This document shows positions 1 through 7,410 of a stretch of DNA of 27,255 bases, in pieces; position 1 is the first letter of the stretch, and the number at the start of each line of letters is the position of its first letter. The notes under the pieces were generated by a model. The model was not told where the DNA came from and made no database searches. It saw only the letters and a list, made by a program, of their open reading frames with translations. The position numbers were made by a program, and so were the translations under genes. Source of the DNA: Caldifarciminota bacterium UBA2202 (GTDB lineage Bacteria > Hydrothermota > 32-111). Location: contig DCUY01000086.1 of assembly GCA_002327905.1 (NCBI GenBank), positions 1 to 27,255 on the forward strand, in the 5' to 3' direction.

Positions 1-1298
1 TGAATTGGAACGGAACAGATGTTGAGAATGCTGAATTGCAGCTTGTGAAAGAATATGATTATACGGAAGCGACATCTCCAAAGTACTCGCCCGTGATTAC
101 GAATTATTATGATAAATTATTATATAACATTGTTCCTTCTATTGGATGGATTTCTATAAATAATGAATATAAAACACTTGGTAAAATTAATGGGACATGG
201 AGAGAAATTGTTAATTCACCTTGTGTCAACCTGTTAGGCCAGCTCTGCTCCAATCCTACAGCGGATTACAAGTTGAATAAGACGACATTTGTGTGGCAGG
301 TGGAGGAGGATTTGGGAACGAGCATTTGGAAGAGAGAGATAAGCAGTGGAACAGTGAACGAACCGGTGCAGATAAGCTCTGTCGAGGGGATGAATACCAA
401 TGCCAGATACGACGGAGGCAAGATATTTGCATATATCAATGACGGATGCAATCTTGTTGACAAGAATAATGCAGTAATCCATGAATCAGGTGAAAACATT
501 ATATATTCGATGGACCTTATAACTAAACCTTTAAAGACGGAAGATGTTGTCTATTATACATGGGTTGAGAATGAAGGAATGGAGTACCTGATAAAAGGGA
601 TGACAAAGTATTATAGTGATATAGCACAACCGGATTTTGCTACAATGCCGACAGATACCCAGACATCAATAACAAGTTCACCTATATATGAATACCTGCC
701 TAAAAAGGAGCCGGTAGAGAGATTATCATATACATTGGTTGGAATGGAGCCGGATATGTATTATGAGGTAAAGGTGGTTACATCGGAGGGAAGTCCTGTA
801 AAACCGCAGATAATACAAATAGACGGAGAGGTTTATGGAGTCGTAACAGGTCATGCAAACAGCGTAGATACAACCGTAATTGAAGTACCCAAGACAGTAT
901 ATGCAAATGGCGAGATAACAGTCAGCATAGACAGAAAGAAGGGGAACCCAAACAGAATAGCAGAGATACTTGTATACGAGTATGAGCAGGAGAATGACCT
1001 TGTAGCTGTCAGCAATGTTATTATGCCGTTTAAGAAGGACTTCGGGAAGGAGTTAAATGAGACTGAAACAAGCATAAAGTATTCAGACAAGAAGCTTGTA
1101 TTCAATATTTCGAGTGATGAAAATTGCATAAAGGAATACAAAGTAATAGATGTAACAGGCAGAACAGTAGAGAAAAAGACACTGAAATTAACGAATGGTA
1201 TTAACAGAATAGAAGTGCCTGTCAGCATGAGAACCGGAATATACTTCGTGCAGATAGACGGACAGAAAACAAACACAAAAATAACAGTTCTGAAATAG
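1..1298 (+). CDS. T9SS type A sorting-domain protein, 5'-truncated by window edge
   Basis: The frame is open from the first complete codon (base 3) to TAG at 1296-1298, so the real start lies upstream; the TTG at 36 is only the first possible start codon inside the window. The last ~70 residues form a Por-secretion C-terminal sorting domain: a beta-rich segment with a YKVIDVTGRTV strand, then a GIYFVQIDGQ strand, ending in KITVLK. Members of this family cross the inner membrane by Sec and the outer membrane by T9SS, with the tail removed at the surface. The middle (roughly bases 690-1000) looks like an Ig/carbohydrate-binding-type beta domain, but I cannot name a family. The next gene starts 3 bases after the stop and also has a T9SS tail, so the two are probably functionally linked surface or secreted proteins. 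The passenger function is unknown. Confidence 0.8.
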   Translation, partial: NWNGTDVENAELQLVKEYDYTEATSPKYSPVITNYYDKLLYNIVPSIGWISINNEYKTLGKINGTWREIVNSPCVNLLGQLCSNPTADYKLNKTTFVWQVEEDLGTSIWKREISSGTVNEPVQISSVEGMNTNARYDGGKIFAYINDGCNLVDKNNAVIHESGENIIYSMDLITKPLKTEDVVYYTWVENEGMEYLIKGMTKYYSDIAQPDFATMPTDTQTSITSSPIYEYLPKKEPVERLSYTLVGMEPDMYYEVKVVTSEGSPVKPQIIQIDGEVYGVVTGHANSVDTTVIEVPKTVYANGEITVSIDRKKGNPNRIAEILVYEYEQENDLVAVSNVIMPFKKDFGKELNETETSIKYSDKKLVFNISSDENCIKEYKVIDVTGRTVEKKTLKLTNGINRIEVPVSMRTGIYFVQIDGQKTNTKITVLK

Positions 1299-1301
1299 TT
1301 A

Positions 1302-3506
1302 ATGAGAAAAATGAATCTCAAGGTAGGGCTTTGTAAGCCCTACCTTTTTATTATATTTCTTTTCCTAAATTATTTAAATCTTCTTAGTGATGATTATAAC
1401 AATAGAATAATTTTTAATACATTTTGTTTTAATAGGTTCAACCCCGGCATTTTAGTAAATAATTATAACAATAATAACAAATATGAAATTGTAGCTAGAT
1501 GGGGAGAGATTCGTTATGACACAATAGGAGATTCAATAGGATATACAAGAACGAGCCATTTAGAATGGTATGAGTATTCTCAAAACGGATATTTTGAAAA
1601 AGTGGATTCCATTGTTACTATTGGAGGCATTTACTCTTTGTATGGAATGGGAGACTTTGATGATGACGGATTAAAAGAAATGTTATGTCAATATTCGGGA
1701 GATGATGAGAAATATAATATTTGTTTATTTGAACAAGCAAATTCAACGGAGTTTCCAAAGAATATTGTATGGGTATCGGATACGACAACAACAGGTTATG
1801 ATATGGTATCGACCAATAAGTTAAAACATGACGGTTTGGATAGGATATTGGGAGTGGGTATTCCGAGAATATCAGGTAGTTACTATAGATATGGTTTTTA
1901 TTATTTTAATTGTATATGGGATAATAATTATCAAATAAACGAATATCTTGATACATTGGATCATATGAGTAGTTATGCAGTTTGTGATTATCTAGATAAC
2001 AATAATTTGACTGACATTTTACTTTCTTATAATGACAGACGTAAGATATTATGGTATGAGGGAACAGATTTGGAGGATACGGCATTTACATTTTTTAATA
2101 CATTGGAACCTGAATATGGGGCAATGGGATTTAAAGTATATCCTGATATAGACAAAGACGGGAAGAAAGAGATGGGGGTAGTTACTGTAACACATGCGGG
2201 ATTTATAATGCCCTATCAGTTCAATATGTTTGAGTACGATACCATTACGCATGAGTTTGCACAGATATTGAATTATGAATATTATGTACAGACGGATGAC
2301 ATGTTTGATGCAGGCACATGGCTTGACTATGGAGATGTTGACGGAGACGGTGAGATTGAAATATTGTTTAGCGGTGGAAGGCACTATGAAGTATGGGGAG
2401 CAAGGGGTAATGATGACTTTGAGAGGGAATGGGAATGGACAGACCCGACATATAAGACGACAATAAGTTCAATAAAGGCATTTGATTTTGACTATGACGG
2501 GATAGATGAAATAGTCTTTACAGGCGGCGGCGATGTCGGGGCAATAACATATCTTGTTGAGTATGATAAACTGATGATGCCGGACACAATAGAGTTCGGG
2601 AACACACAGATAGGAGACAGTATAGAGGTAGAGAGATGGTGGAAGAACAATACTAAGGTTGGAATAGAGATAGATTCAGTAAAAACTGACAATGATGTAT
2701 TTACTGCAATAACTCAGATAGAGAGTATAATGACAAGAGACAGTGTTGAAATGGAGCTGAAGTATAAGAGCGGAGAAATAGGGTATGATGAGGGGTGGGT
2801 TAGAGTGTATTGGGGATATGAGGACTGGAAATGGGAGGACAGTATATTTGTGTATGGCGGGACAGGAATGACAGTAGGGCTTGACAGTGCGATGGCGAGC
2901 GACAGTCGGATATTGGAGAAGGGAATAGACAGAGACGACAAGGTTACATTATATTTCAGTAGAGAGATGAATGGAATGGTAATAGACGAGAGCAACATAG
3001 ACAGCATATTTAAGTTGAGCGGGGGGCATAGCTGGTTAGATGGAATGGACAGCTTATGGAGTTCAATGTGGCAGGTCAGCGGAGATAAATTGGTAGTAGG
3101 GTTATCCGTGAATGTGGATCAGCCGACAATAAAGGTGGGCGACACGATAAGCGTCAATGGGAGCATGTTGAAGTCAAAACTGTTTTCAATGCCATGCTCA
3201 AGCAGAATTGAGCTTAGAGGGACATTTTTTGACATGAGCGGGGCTGGAGGACGCCTTGAGATAAAAGAAGTTACAGAGTTACAGGGTATCAGAGTAACAG
3301 GTTGTAAGACAATAGAGTGGAGTACGCAAACAACACAGGGCACATTAACGGTGTATGACATATCGGGAAGAGAATTAATCAGAGAAGAATCAAAAGCAAG
3401 CGGAACGCACAAAACAAACATCAAACACTTGAAGAACGGAATATACTTCATAAAACTGAAGACAGAGAATCAATCAATCACGGAGAAAATGGTTAAGATA
3501 AATTAG
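1302..3506 (+). CDS. Secreted FG-GAP/VCBS-repeat protein with T9SS C-terminal sorting domain
   Basis: A 734-residue predicted surface protein. Residues ~12-29 are hydrophobic and act as the signal peptide. Acidic calcium-type loops follow at about 117-128 (GDFDDDGLKEML), 280-290 (DIDKDGKKEM), 342-354 (GDVDGDGEIEILF) and 393-405 (DFDYDGIDEIVF); such loops mark FG-GAP/VCBS beta-propeller repeats. An ASH/choice-of-anchor-like stretch begins near 427 (DTIEFGNTQIGDSIEVERW), and an Ig-like segment occupies ~535-630. The T9SS sorting domain covers ~660-734, with LTVYDISGREL and NGIYFIKL strands. ATG 1302 is used here; the in-frame ATG at 1311 is equally plausible because neither has a clear Shine-Dalgarno. 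An intrinsic terminator overlaps the signal-peptide codons. The 5' third is far more AT-rich than the 3' half, suggesting a mosaic gene. The ligand or substrate is unknown. Confidence 0.85.
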   Translation: MRKMNLKVGLCKPYLFIIFLFLNYLNLLSDDYNNRIIFNTFCFNRFNPGILVNNYNNNNKYEIVARWGEIRYDTIGDSIGYTRTSHLEWYEYSQNGYFEKVDSIVTIGGIYSLYGMGDFDDDGLKEMLCQYSGDDEKYNICLFEQANSTEFPKNIVWVSDTTTTGYDMVSTNKLKHDGLDRILGVGIPRISGSYYRYGFYYFNCIWDNNYQINEYLDTLDHMSSYAVCDYLDNNNLTDILLSYNDRRKILWYEGTDLEDTAFTFFNTLEPEYGAMGFKVYPDIDKDGKKEMGVVTVTHAGFIMPYQFNMFEYDTITHEFAQILNYEYYVQTDDMFDAGTWLDYGDVDGDGEIEILFSGGRHYEVWGARGNDDFEREWEWTDPTYKTTISSIKAFDFDYDGIDEIVFTGGGDVGAITYLVEYDKLMMPDTIEFGNTQIGDSIEVERWWKNNTKVGIEIDSVKTDNDVFTAITQIESIMTRDSVEMELKYKSGEIGYDEGWVRVYWGYEDWKWEDSIFVYGGTGMTVGLDSAMASDSRILEKGIDRDDKVTLYFSREMNGMVIDESNIDSIFKLSGGHSWLDGMDSLWSSMWQVSGDKLVVGLSVNVDQPTIKVGDTISVNGSMLKSKLFSMPCSSRIELRGTFFDMSGAGGRLEIKEVTELQGIRVTGCKTIEWSTQTTQGTLTVYDISGRELIREESKASGTHKTNIKHLKNGIYFIKLKTENQSITEKMVKIN
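1320..1349 (+). terminator. Intrinsic terminator inside the first codons of the next gene
   Basis: A perfect 12-bp inverted repeat, AAGGTAGGGCTT (1320-1331) and AAGCCCTACCTT (1335-1346), with a 3-base loop runs into TTTTTATT. This is the standard layout of a Rho-independent terminator and fits termination after the gene ending at 1298. It lies wholly inside codons 7-16 of the downstream gene, encoding part of its signal peptide. Confidence 0.75.
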
Positions 3507-3731
3507 TACAAGGGCGGCGGGGGGTGGAAAAGGTGATAAATAAGTAAGCTGGTACAATAGTATACTTGTGAGATGGCAAAGCCAAATACAAACCAAGAAA
3601 CCGAATAGAAGTATAGAGATTGCTTCGTCGAAGACTCATCGCGATGACGGCACGATTGATAGATTCTTCACTGTAGTCATAAGCATAGATGCGTTCGGAA
3701 CGACTTATATGTAAAATTTACCTGTTGATTA
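3507..3731. other. Gene-free gap between convergent genes
   Basis: Bases between the end of the T9SS gene (plus strand) and the end of the MerR-type gene (minus strand). I see no coding potential, no tRNA fold and no convincing terminator hairpin for either gene. It contains a G-rich start (3511-3526) and the palindromic repeat listed separately. Confidence 0.6.
3615..3649. repeat. Degenerate dispersed palindromic repeat candidate
   Basis: The stretch starts AGAGATTGCTTCGTCG and ends in a 12-bp perfect palindrome TCATCGCGATGA (3636-3647) followed by CG. It resembles the widespread intergenic repeat of the form GATTGCTTCGTCG...CGCAATGACG seen in many bacterial genomes. Only one copy is visible here, so repeat status rests on that recalled resemblance. 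Confidence 0.4.
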
Positions 3732-4298
3732 TTATTTATTAATCTTTTTAATATTCTTTAATATGGGGCGAAGGTCGCGTATGATTTCCGATATTCTATT
3801 TATACGGGTTTCAACAATATCCGTCTTTGCATTCTCAATTATGTCTTTTATCTGCGACAGCTCAAATCCTATCTCCTGAAGATGCTGTATAAATCTTATA
3901 TGTATTATTAATGATTCATTATATAGTCTGACTCCGCCCTTTGATCTGACTGAAGGAAAGAAGAGGCCTAAATCCTCCCAATATTTAATCTGGCGGGGCG
4001 AGAGGTCAAACTTCTTGCAGAAGTCGCCTATTGTAAAGACCTTCTCATTCGCCGGAGTATGTTCGGACGGAAGCCCTATCTCTTTGGCTATTCTTCTAAC
4101 ATCATTTTCAGAGAAACCGAGTCTCAGCATCTCACCAATTTTCACAATCTTCTCAGAGTCGCGGGAGAATAAGAGGAGCACTGGTTCCCTTTGGGCAGGG
4201 AACAGCATTTGCTTTTCAATAATTCTCATAATGGACTGAACATCGCTTCCGACGAGTTCTGCCATTTCTTCAACAGTAACGAGAGTTTTATTCTTCAT
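3732..4298 (-). CDS. MerR-family-like transcriptional regulator with two HTH modules
   Basis: A 188-residue predicted cytoplasmic DNA-binding protein. Residues ~88-155 are a canonical MerR winged helix: FTIGDFCKKFDLSPRQIKYW, then a wing GLFFPSVRSKGGVRLY, then a helical segment ending GFELSQIKDII. Residues ~7-75 have the same order in degenerate form (VTVEEMAELVGSDVQSIMRI...GFSENDVRRIAKEIG), so the protein appears to be a tandem HTH. A short helical tail (160-188) may dimerise. No Cys-rich metal site or large effector domain is present, so the ligand is unknown. It is divergent from tuf and has its own consensus promoter, which overlaps a near-palindrome that could be an autoregulatory operator. 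ATG 4298 lies only ~8 bases from the predicted transcription start, so the leader is almost absent. Confidence 0.8.
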   Translation of the reverse strand: MKNKTLVTVEEMAELVGSDVQSIMRIIEKQMLFPAQREPVLLLFSRDSEKIVKIGEMLRLGFSENDVRRIAKEIGLPSEHTPANEKVFTIGDFCKKFDLSPRQIKYWEDLGLFFPSVRSKGGVRLYNESLIIHIRFIQHLQEIGFELSQIKDIIENAKTDIVETRINRISEIIRDLRPILKNIKKINK

Positions 4299-4313
4299 AA
4301 GTTATCTGTAAAC

Positions 4314-4342
4314 ATTATAACATATTGACAGTGCGCTGTCAA
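4314..4342 (-). promoter_or_regulatory. Consensus sigma-70 promoter of the MerR-like gene
   Basis: On the minus strand a perfect -35 TTGACA (4342-4337) and a perfect -10 TATAAT (4319-4314) are separated by 17 bases. Transcription should start near 4306-4307, giving a leader of only about 8 bases before the ATG at 4298 and no room for a Shine-Dalgarno. Confidence 0.8.
4325..4342. promoter_or_regulatory. Near-palindromic operator candidate over the -35 box
   Basis: TTGACAGTGCGCTGTCAA matches its own reverse complement at 16 of 18 positions. It covers the -35 hexamer and the first half of the spacer of the minus-strand promoter. The position and symmetry suit autoregulation by the adjacent dimeric HTH protein; binding is inferred, not seen. 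Confidence 0.55.
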
Positions 4343-4485
4343 GATAAAATTTCATATCTTTCCAAAAAACAAATTCTTACGAAAAAAGAGTATTTCAAAA
4401 TAAATAATAAATCATATTATTTTTTATAAGTGATGTATTTTACACAACATAAATCATTCGGCTTATCCTTTCTGCTCTTTAACCC

Positions 4486-4514
4486 TTGACAAATTCAAAT
4501 TTTAATGCTATTAT
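4486..4514 (+). promoter_or_regulatory. Sigma-70 promoter of the tuf-ribosomal protein cluster
   Basis: TTGACA (4486-4491), a 17-base spacer and TATTAT (4509-4514) lie upstream of tuf. The region just upstream (about 4343-4485) is strongly AT-rich with A- and T-tracts, as expected of an UP-element context for a highly expressed operon. The predicted start is near 4521, leaving a leader of about 77 bases. Confidence 0.75.
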
Positions 4515-4521
4515 ACCCATT

Positions 4522-4540
4522 CATCTTTTTTTGAAAGATG
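4522..4540 (+). promoter_or_regulatory. Hairpin at the 5' end of the tuf leader
   Basis: CATCTTT (4522-4528) and AAAGATG (4534-4540) form a 7-bp stem with a TTTTG loop, within the first bases of the predicted transcript. A stabilising 5' stem or a regulatory leader are both possible. The tuf Shine-Dalgarno AAGGAGG (4586-4592) lies well downstream and is not occluded by it. Confidence 0.45.
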
Positions 4541-4597
4541 TTTTAAACTAAGATATTAAAATTATTTGAATCAAAATTATTCTTCAAGGAGGAATAA

Positions 4598-5797
4598 ATG
4601 GCAAAAGAAAAGTTTGAGAGGAAAAAGACGCACATGAATATCGGGACGATAGGACATGTGGATCACGGCAAGACGACATTGACAGCGGCGATAACAAAGG
4701 TATTGGCGATGAAGTCGTATGCTACATTTACAGCGTATGATCAGATAGATAAGGCGCCGGAGGAGAAGGCGAGGGGAATAACAATAAATGTGGCGCACAT
4801 AGAGTATCAGACAGACAAGAGGCATTATGCGCACGTAGATTGTCCGGGTCACGCTGATTACATCAAGAACATGATAACAGGAGCGGCGCAGATGGACGGA
4901 GCGATATTGGTGGTTTCAGCGAATGACGGAACAATGCCACAGACGAAGGAGCATGTGTTATTGGCGAGACAGGTCAATGTACCGGCGATAATAGTGTTCA
5001 TGAATAAAGTTGACATGGTGGATGATCCGGAGATATTGGATGTAGTAGAGATGGACATAAGAGACACCTTGAAGGCGAACCAGTTTCCCGGAGACGAGGT
5101 ACCTGTGATAAGGGGAAGTGCGTTGAAGGCATTGGAGAGCACAAGCGCGGATCCGAACGCGCCGGAGTATAAATGCATATTGGAGCTCATGGATGCGGTT
5201 GATAATTATTTTGCGGATCCAGTGAGAGAGAAAGACAAGCCGTTTTTGATGAGCGTGGAAGACGTGTTCAGCATAACAGGCAGAGGCACAGTGGCGACAG
5301 GGAGAGTGGAGAGAGGCAAAGTGAACAGCGGCGATGAAGTAGAGATAGTGGGGCTCGGAGTGCATAAGAAGACAGTGGCTACATCACTTGAAATGTTCAA
5401 GAAGATATTGGACTATGCAGAAGCGGGTGACAATGTGGGAGTTTTGTTAAGAGGAATAGAGAGAGAAGGAATTGAGAGAGGAATGATATTGTCTAAGCCG
5501 GGCAGTGTAACACCGCACAAGAAATTCAAATGTCAGGTGTATGTATTGACGAAGGAAGAGGGCGGGAGAAGCACATCATTCAAGACGGGATACAGACCGC
5601 AGTTTTTCTTCAGAACAACAGATGTTACAGGCAGTATAGAATTGGCACAGGGCACAGAGTTTGTGAAGCCGGGCGAGAATACGGAATTTGTAGTTGAACT
5701 AATAACAACGATAGCAATGGAGAAAGAGCTCAGGTTCGCCATAAGAGAGGGCGGACGCACTGTGGGCGCCGGCGTTGTAACTGAAATATTAGAATAA
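4598..5797 (+). CDS. tuf: Translation elongation factor Tu
   Basis: A 399-residue GTPase that delivers aminoacyl-tRNA to the ribosome. The motifs are intact: G1 GHVDHGKT (19-26), switch I RGITIN with T62, G3 DCPGH (81-85), G4 NKVD (136-139) and G5 GSALK (173-177). Domain 2 carries the GRGTVATGRVERG strand region, and domain 3 ends with RFAIREGGRTVGAGVV. Length is normal for bacteria. It opens the cluster 9 bases ahead of rpsJ, behind a strong promoter and an AAGGAGG site. Usually tuf follows rpsL-rpsG-fusA; those genes are not upstream here. Leucine is mostly TTG (about 16 of 24 by hand count), unlike the CTN-rich ribosomal genes downstream, so it may have a different recombination history. 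Confidence 0.99.
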   Translation: MAKEKFERKKTHMNIGTIGHVDHGKTTLTAAITKVLAMKSYATFTAYDQIDKAPEEKARGITINVAHIEYQTDKRHYAHVDCPGHADYIKNMITGAAQMDGAILVVSANDGTMPQTKEHVLLARQVNVPAIIVFMNKVDMVDDPEILDVVEMDIRDTLKANQFPGDEVPVIRGSALKALESTSADPNAPEYKCILELMDAVDNYFADPVREKDKPFLMSVEDVFSITGRGTVATGRVERGKVNSGDEVEIVGLGVHKKTVATSLEMFKKILDYAEAGDNVGVLLRGIEREGIERGMILSKPGSVTPHKKFKCQVYVLTKEEGGRSTSFKTGYRPQFFFRTTDVTGSIELAQGTEFVKPGENTEFVVELITTIAMEKELRFAIREGGRTVGAGVVTEILE

Positions 5798-5806
5798 GGC
5801 GGAAAG

Positions 5807-6130
5807 ATGACATCTAAAAAACTGGATTACAAGATTAAGCTCAAATCATACGACCATGCACTGCTTGATCAGGCTTCAAAAGAGATTGTAAAGGTTGCAA
5901 AGAAATCCGGAGCCAATGTGAGTGGTCCCGTTCCATTGCCGACAAGGAAGACCATTTACACGGTAAACAGAGCGAGCAATGTGGACAAGAAGTCAAGAGA
6001 ACAGTTCGAAATAAGAATTCATAAAAGAATGATCCTTGTTTCAAAATCCACCCAGCAGACAATGGAGGCGTTAACCCGTCTTGATATTGCGGCGGGAGTG
6101 GAGATAGAAATTAAAACATACGATAATTAA
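5807..6130 (+). CDS. rpsJ: Small ribosomal subunit protein S10
   Basis: A 107-residue protein of the 30S head that also serves as NusE in transcription antitermination. The S10 pattern is clear: KIKLKSYDHALLDQA near the start, GPVPLPTRK in the long loop, then IHKRMILV. Length is typical. It is the first ribosomal gene after tuf, with a modest GGCGGA site overlapping the inter-gene space, and rplC follows 8 bases later. That order starts the S10 operon in most bacteria, although no separate promoter is visible in the 9-base gap, so it is probably read from the tuf promoter. Confidence 0.98.
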   Translation: MTSKKLDYKIKLKSYDHALLDQASKEIVKVAKKSGANVSGPVPLPTRKTIYTVNRASNVDKKSREQFEIRIHKRMILVSKSTQQTMEALTRLDIAAGVEIEIKTYDN

Positions 6131-6144
6131 CAGAGAGGATGCAG

Positions 6145-6771
6145 ATGAAAGGTTTAATTGGCAGAAAAGTCGGAATGAATCAAATGTTTGATGATCAGGG
6201 AAATGTAATTCCTGTGACCATCATATATATGGAGCCGAACAAAATAATAGAGAAGAAGACTGACGAGAAATTCGGCTACAATGCCTTGAAGCTCGGAATT
6301 GAAGAGAAGAAAGAATCAAGATTCAACAAACCTGAGCTCGGCATGTTTGCAAAACTCGAAATGAAGCCTCTAAGCACAATCAAAGAAGTGCGCTTCGACA
6401 AAAATGCAATTGATAAAACAAAAGTCGGAGAATACATTGATGTTACGATTTTTGAAGTCGGAGCAAGAGTCAATGTGGAAGGAACTTCAAAGGGAAGAGG
6501 ATTTGCCGGATGGATGAAAAGACACGGATTTAAGGGTGGTCCCGGATCACACGGTTCGCATGAAGTGCACAGACGCCCGGGTTCAATCGGAGCCAACACA
6601 TTTCCCGGAAGAGTAATACTTGGAAAGAGAATGGCAGGACATTTCGGAAATGAAAGGGTGACCACTCTCAACATCAAGATAGTCAAAGTGGATAAAGAGA
6701 AGAATCTTCTCATAGTAAAAGGCGCAGTTCCGGGAGCAATGAATTCTCTCGTGATTGTCAAGCAGGCATAA
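6145..6771 (+). CDS. rplC: Large ribosomal subunit protein L3
   Basis: L3 binds 23S rRNA near the peptidyl-transferase centre and nucleates 50S assembly. The start MKGLIGRKVGMNQMF is the classical N-terminus, and the central loop GFKGGPGSHGS...RRPGSIGANTFPG followed by MAGHFGNERVT is diagnostic. I chose ATG 6145 (208 residues) rather than ATG 6139 because the GAGAGG Shine-Dalgarno (6133-6138) directly touches the upstream ATG but sits 6 bases from 6145. It is co-transcribed between rpsJ and rplD. Confidence 0.96.
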   Translation: MKGLIGRKVGMNQMFDDQGNVIPVTIIYMEPNKIIEKKTDEKFGYNALKLGIEEKKESRFNKPELGMFAKLEMKPLSTIKEVRFDKNAIDKTKVGEYIDVTIFEVGARVNVEGTSKGRGFAGWMKRHGFKGGPGSHGSHEVHRRPGSIGANTFPGRVILGKRMAGHFGNERVTTLNIKIVKVDKEKNLLIVKGAVPGAMNSLVIVKQA

Positions 6772-6780
6772 GGAGAAAAC

Positions 6781-7410
6781 ATGGAAGCAAAGGTATATTC
6801 AATCGACGGAAAAAGCACGAGGACAATCACTCTTCCTGATAATTTATTCAATGCCGAGGTCAGTGAAACCGCTCTTTACGAAGCTGTGAGAGAATATCTT
6901 GCAAATCAGCGTCAGGGAACGGCGAAGACAAAGACCCGCGGAGATGTTTCAGGCGGAGGAAAGAAGCCTTGGAAGCAGAAAGGAACAGGCAGAGCGAGAG
7001 CAGGAAGCATCCGTTCTCCTTTGTGGGTCGGAGGAGGAACAACATTCGGTCCGACACCGAGAGATTATTCTTACAGAATAAATAAAAGAGTCAAAAGAAC
7101 AGCATTGAAATCAGCTCTCACTTTGAAGGCAAAGGAAGAGAAGATTATGGTTATTGAAGATGTGAATATCGATACTCCGAAGACAAAGACATTCAATGAC
7201 CTCACAAAAAAAATGAATATGAAAAAAGGGGCAAAGAAGCTTATCATTGCCGATAAATATCTTGTCAATCTGTATAAATCAGTAAAAAACATGGACGGAG
7301 CATATCCTGTCATGGCGCACGAGATAAATCCATACTTTGTAATGAATGCGGACTATCTCATAATTACTGAAAGCGGACTTAAAAAACTTGGAGAGGTCTT
7401 TAATATATGA
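6781..7410 (+). CDS. rplD: Large ribosomal subunit protein L4
   Basis: A 209-residue 50S protein whose long loop lines the exit tunnel. The loop is recognisable at residues ~58-100: GDVSGGGKKPWKQKGTGRAR, then GSIRSPLWVGGG and GPTPRDYSY. The Shine-Dalgarno AGGAG (6771-6775) begins on the last base of the rplC stop codon. The gene ends in an ATGA overlap with rplW, implying translational coupling. In Escherichia coli L4 represses its own operon through the S10 leader; no equivalent leader structure is evident here. Confidence 0.98.
   Translation: MEAKVYSIDGKSTRTITLPDNLFNAEVSETALYEAVREYLANQRQGTAKTKTRGDVSGGGKKPWKQKGTGRARAGSIRSPLWVGGGTTFGPTPRDYSYRINKRVKRTALKSALTLKAKEEKIMVIEDVNIDTPKTKTFNDLTKKMNMKKGAKKLIIADKYLVNLYKSVKNMDGAYPVMAHEINPYFVMNADYLIITESGLKKLGEVFNI

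Noticed and set aside
851..1321. Minus-strand open frame (156 codons) opposite the first T9SS gene
   Set aside because: The Phe/Leu/Ser-rich translation mirrors the purine-rich coding strand; no start signals or known domain.
3507..3731. Possible tRNA, small RNA or CRISPR in the gap
   Set aside because: No cloverleaf, no direct-repeat spacing and no terminator; only the single palindromic repeat is visible.
6276..6851. Minus-strand open frame (191 codons) opposite rplC
   Set aside because: Antisense shadow of L3 across the rplC-rplD junction with low-complexity Ser/Pro/Leu-rich translation and no family features.
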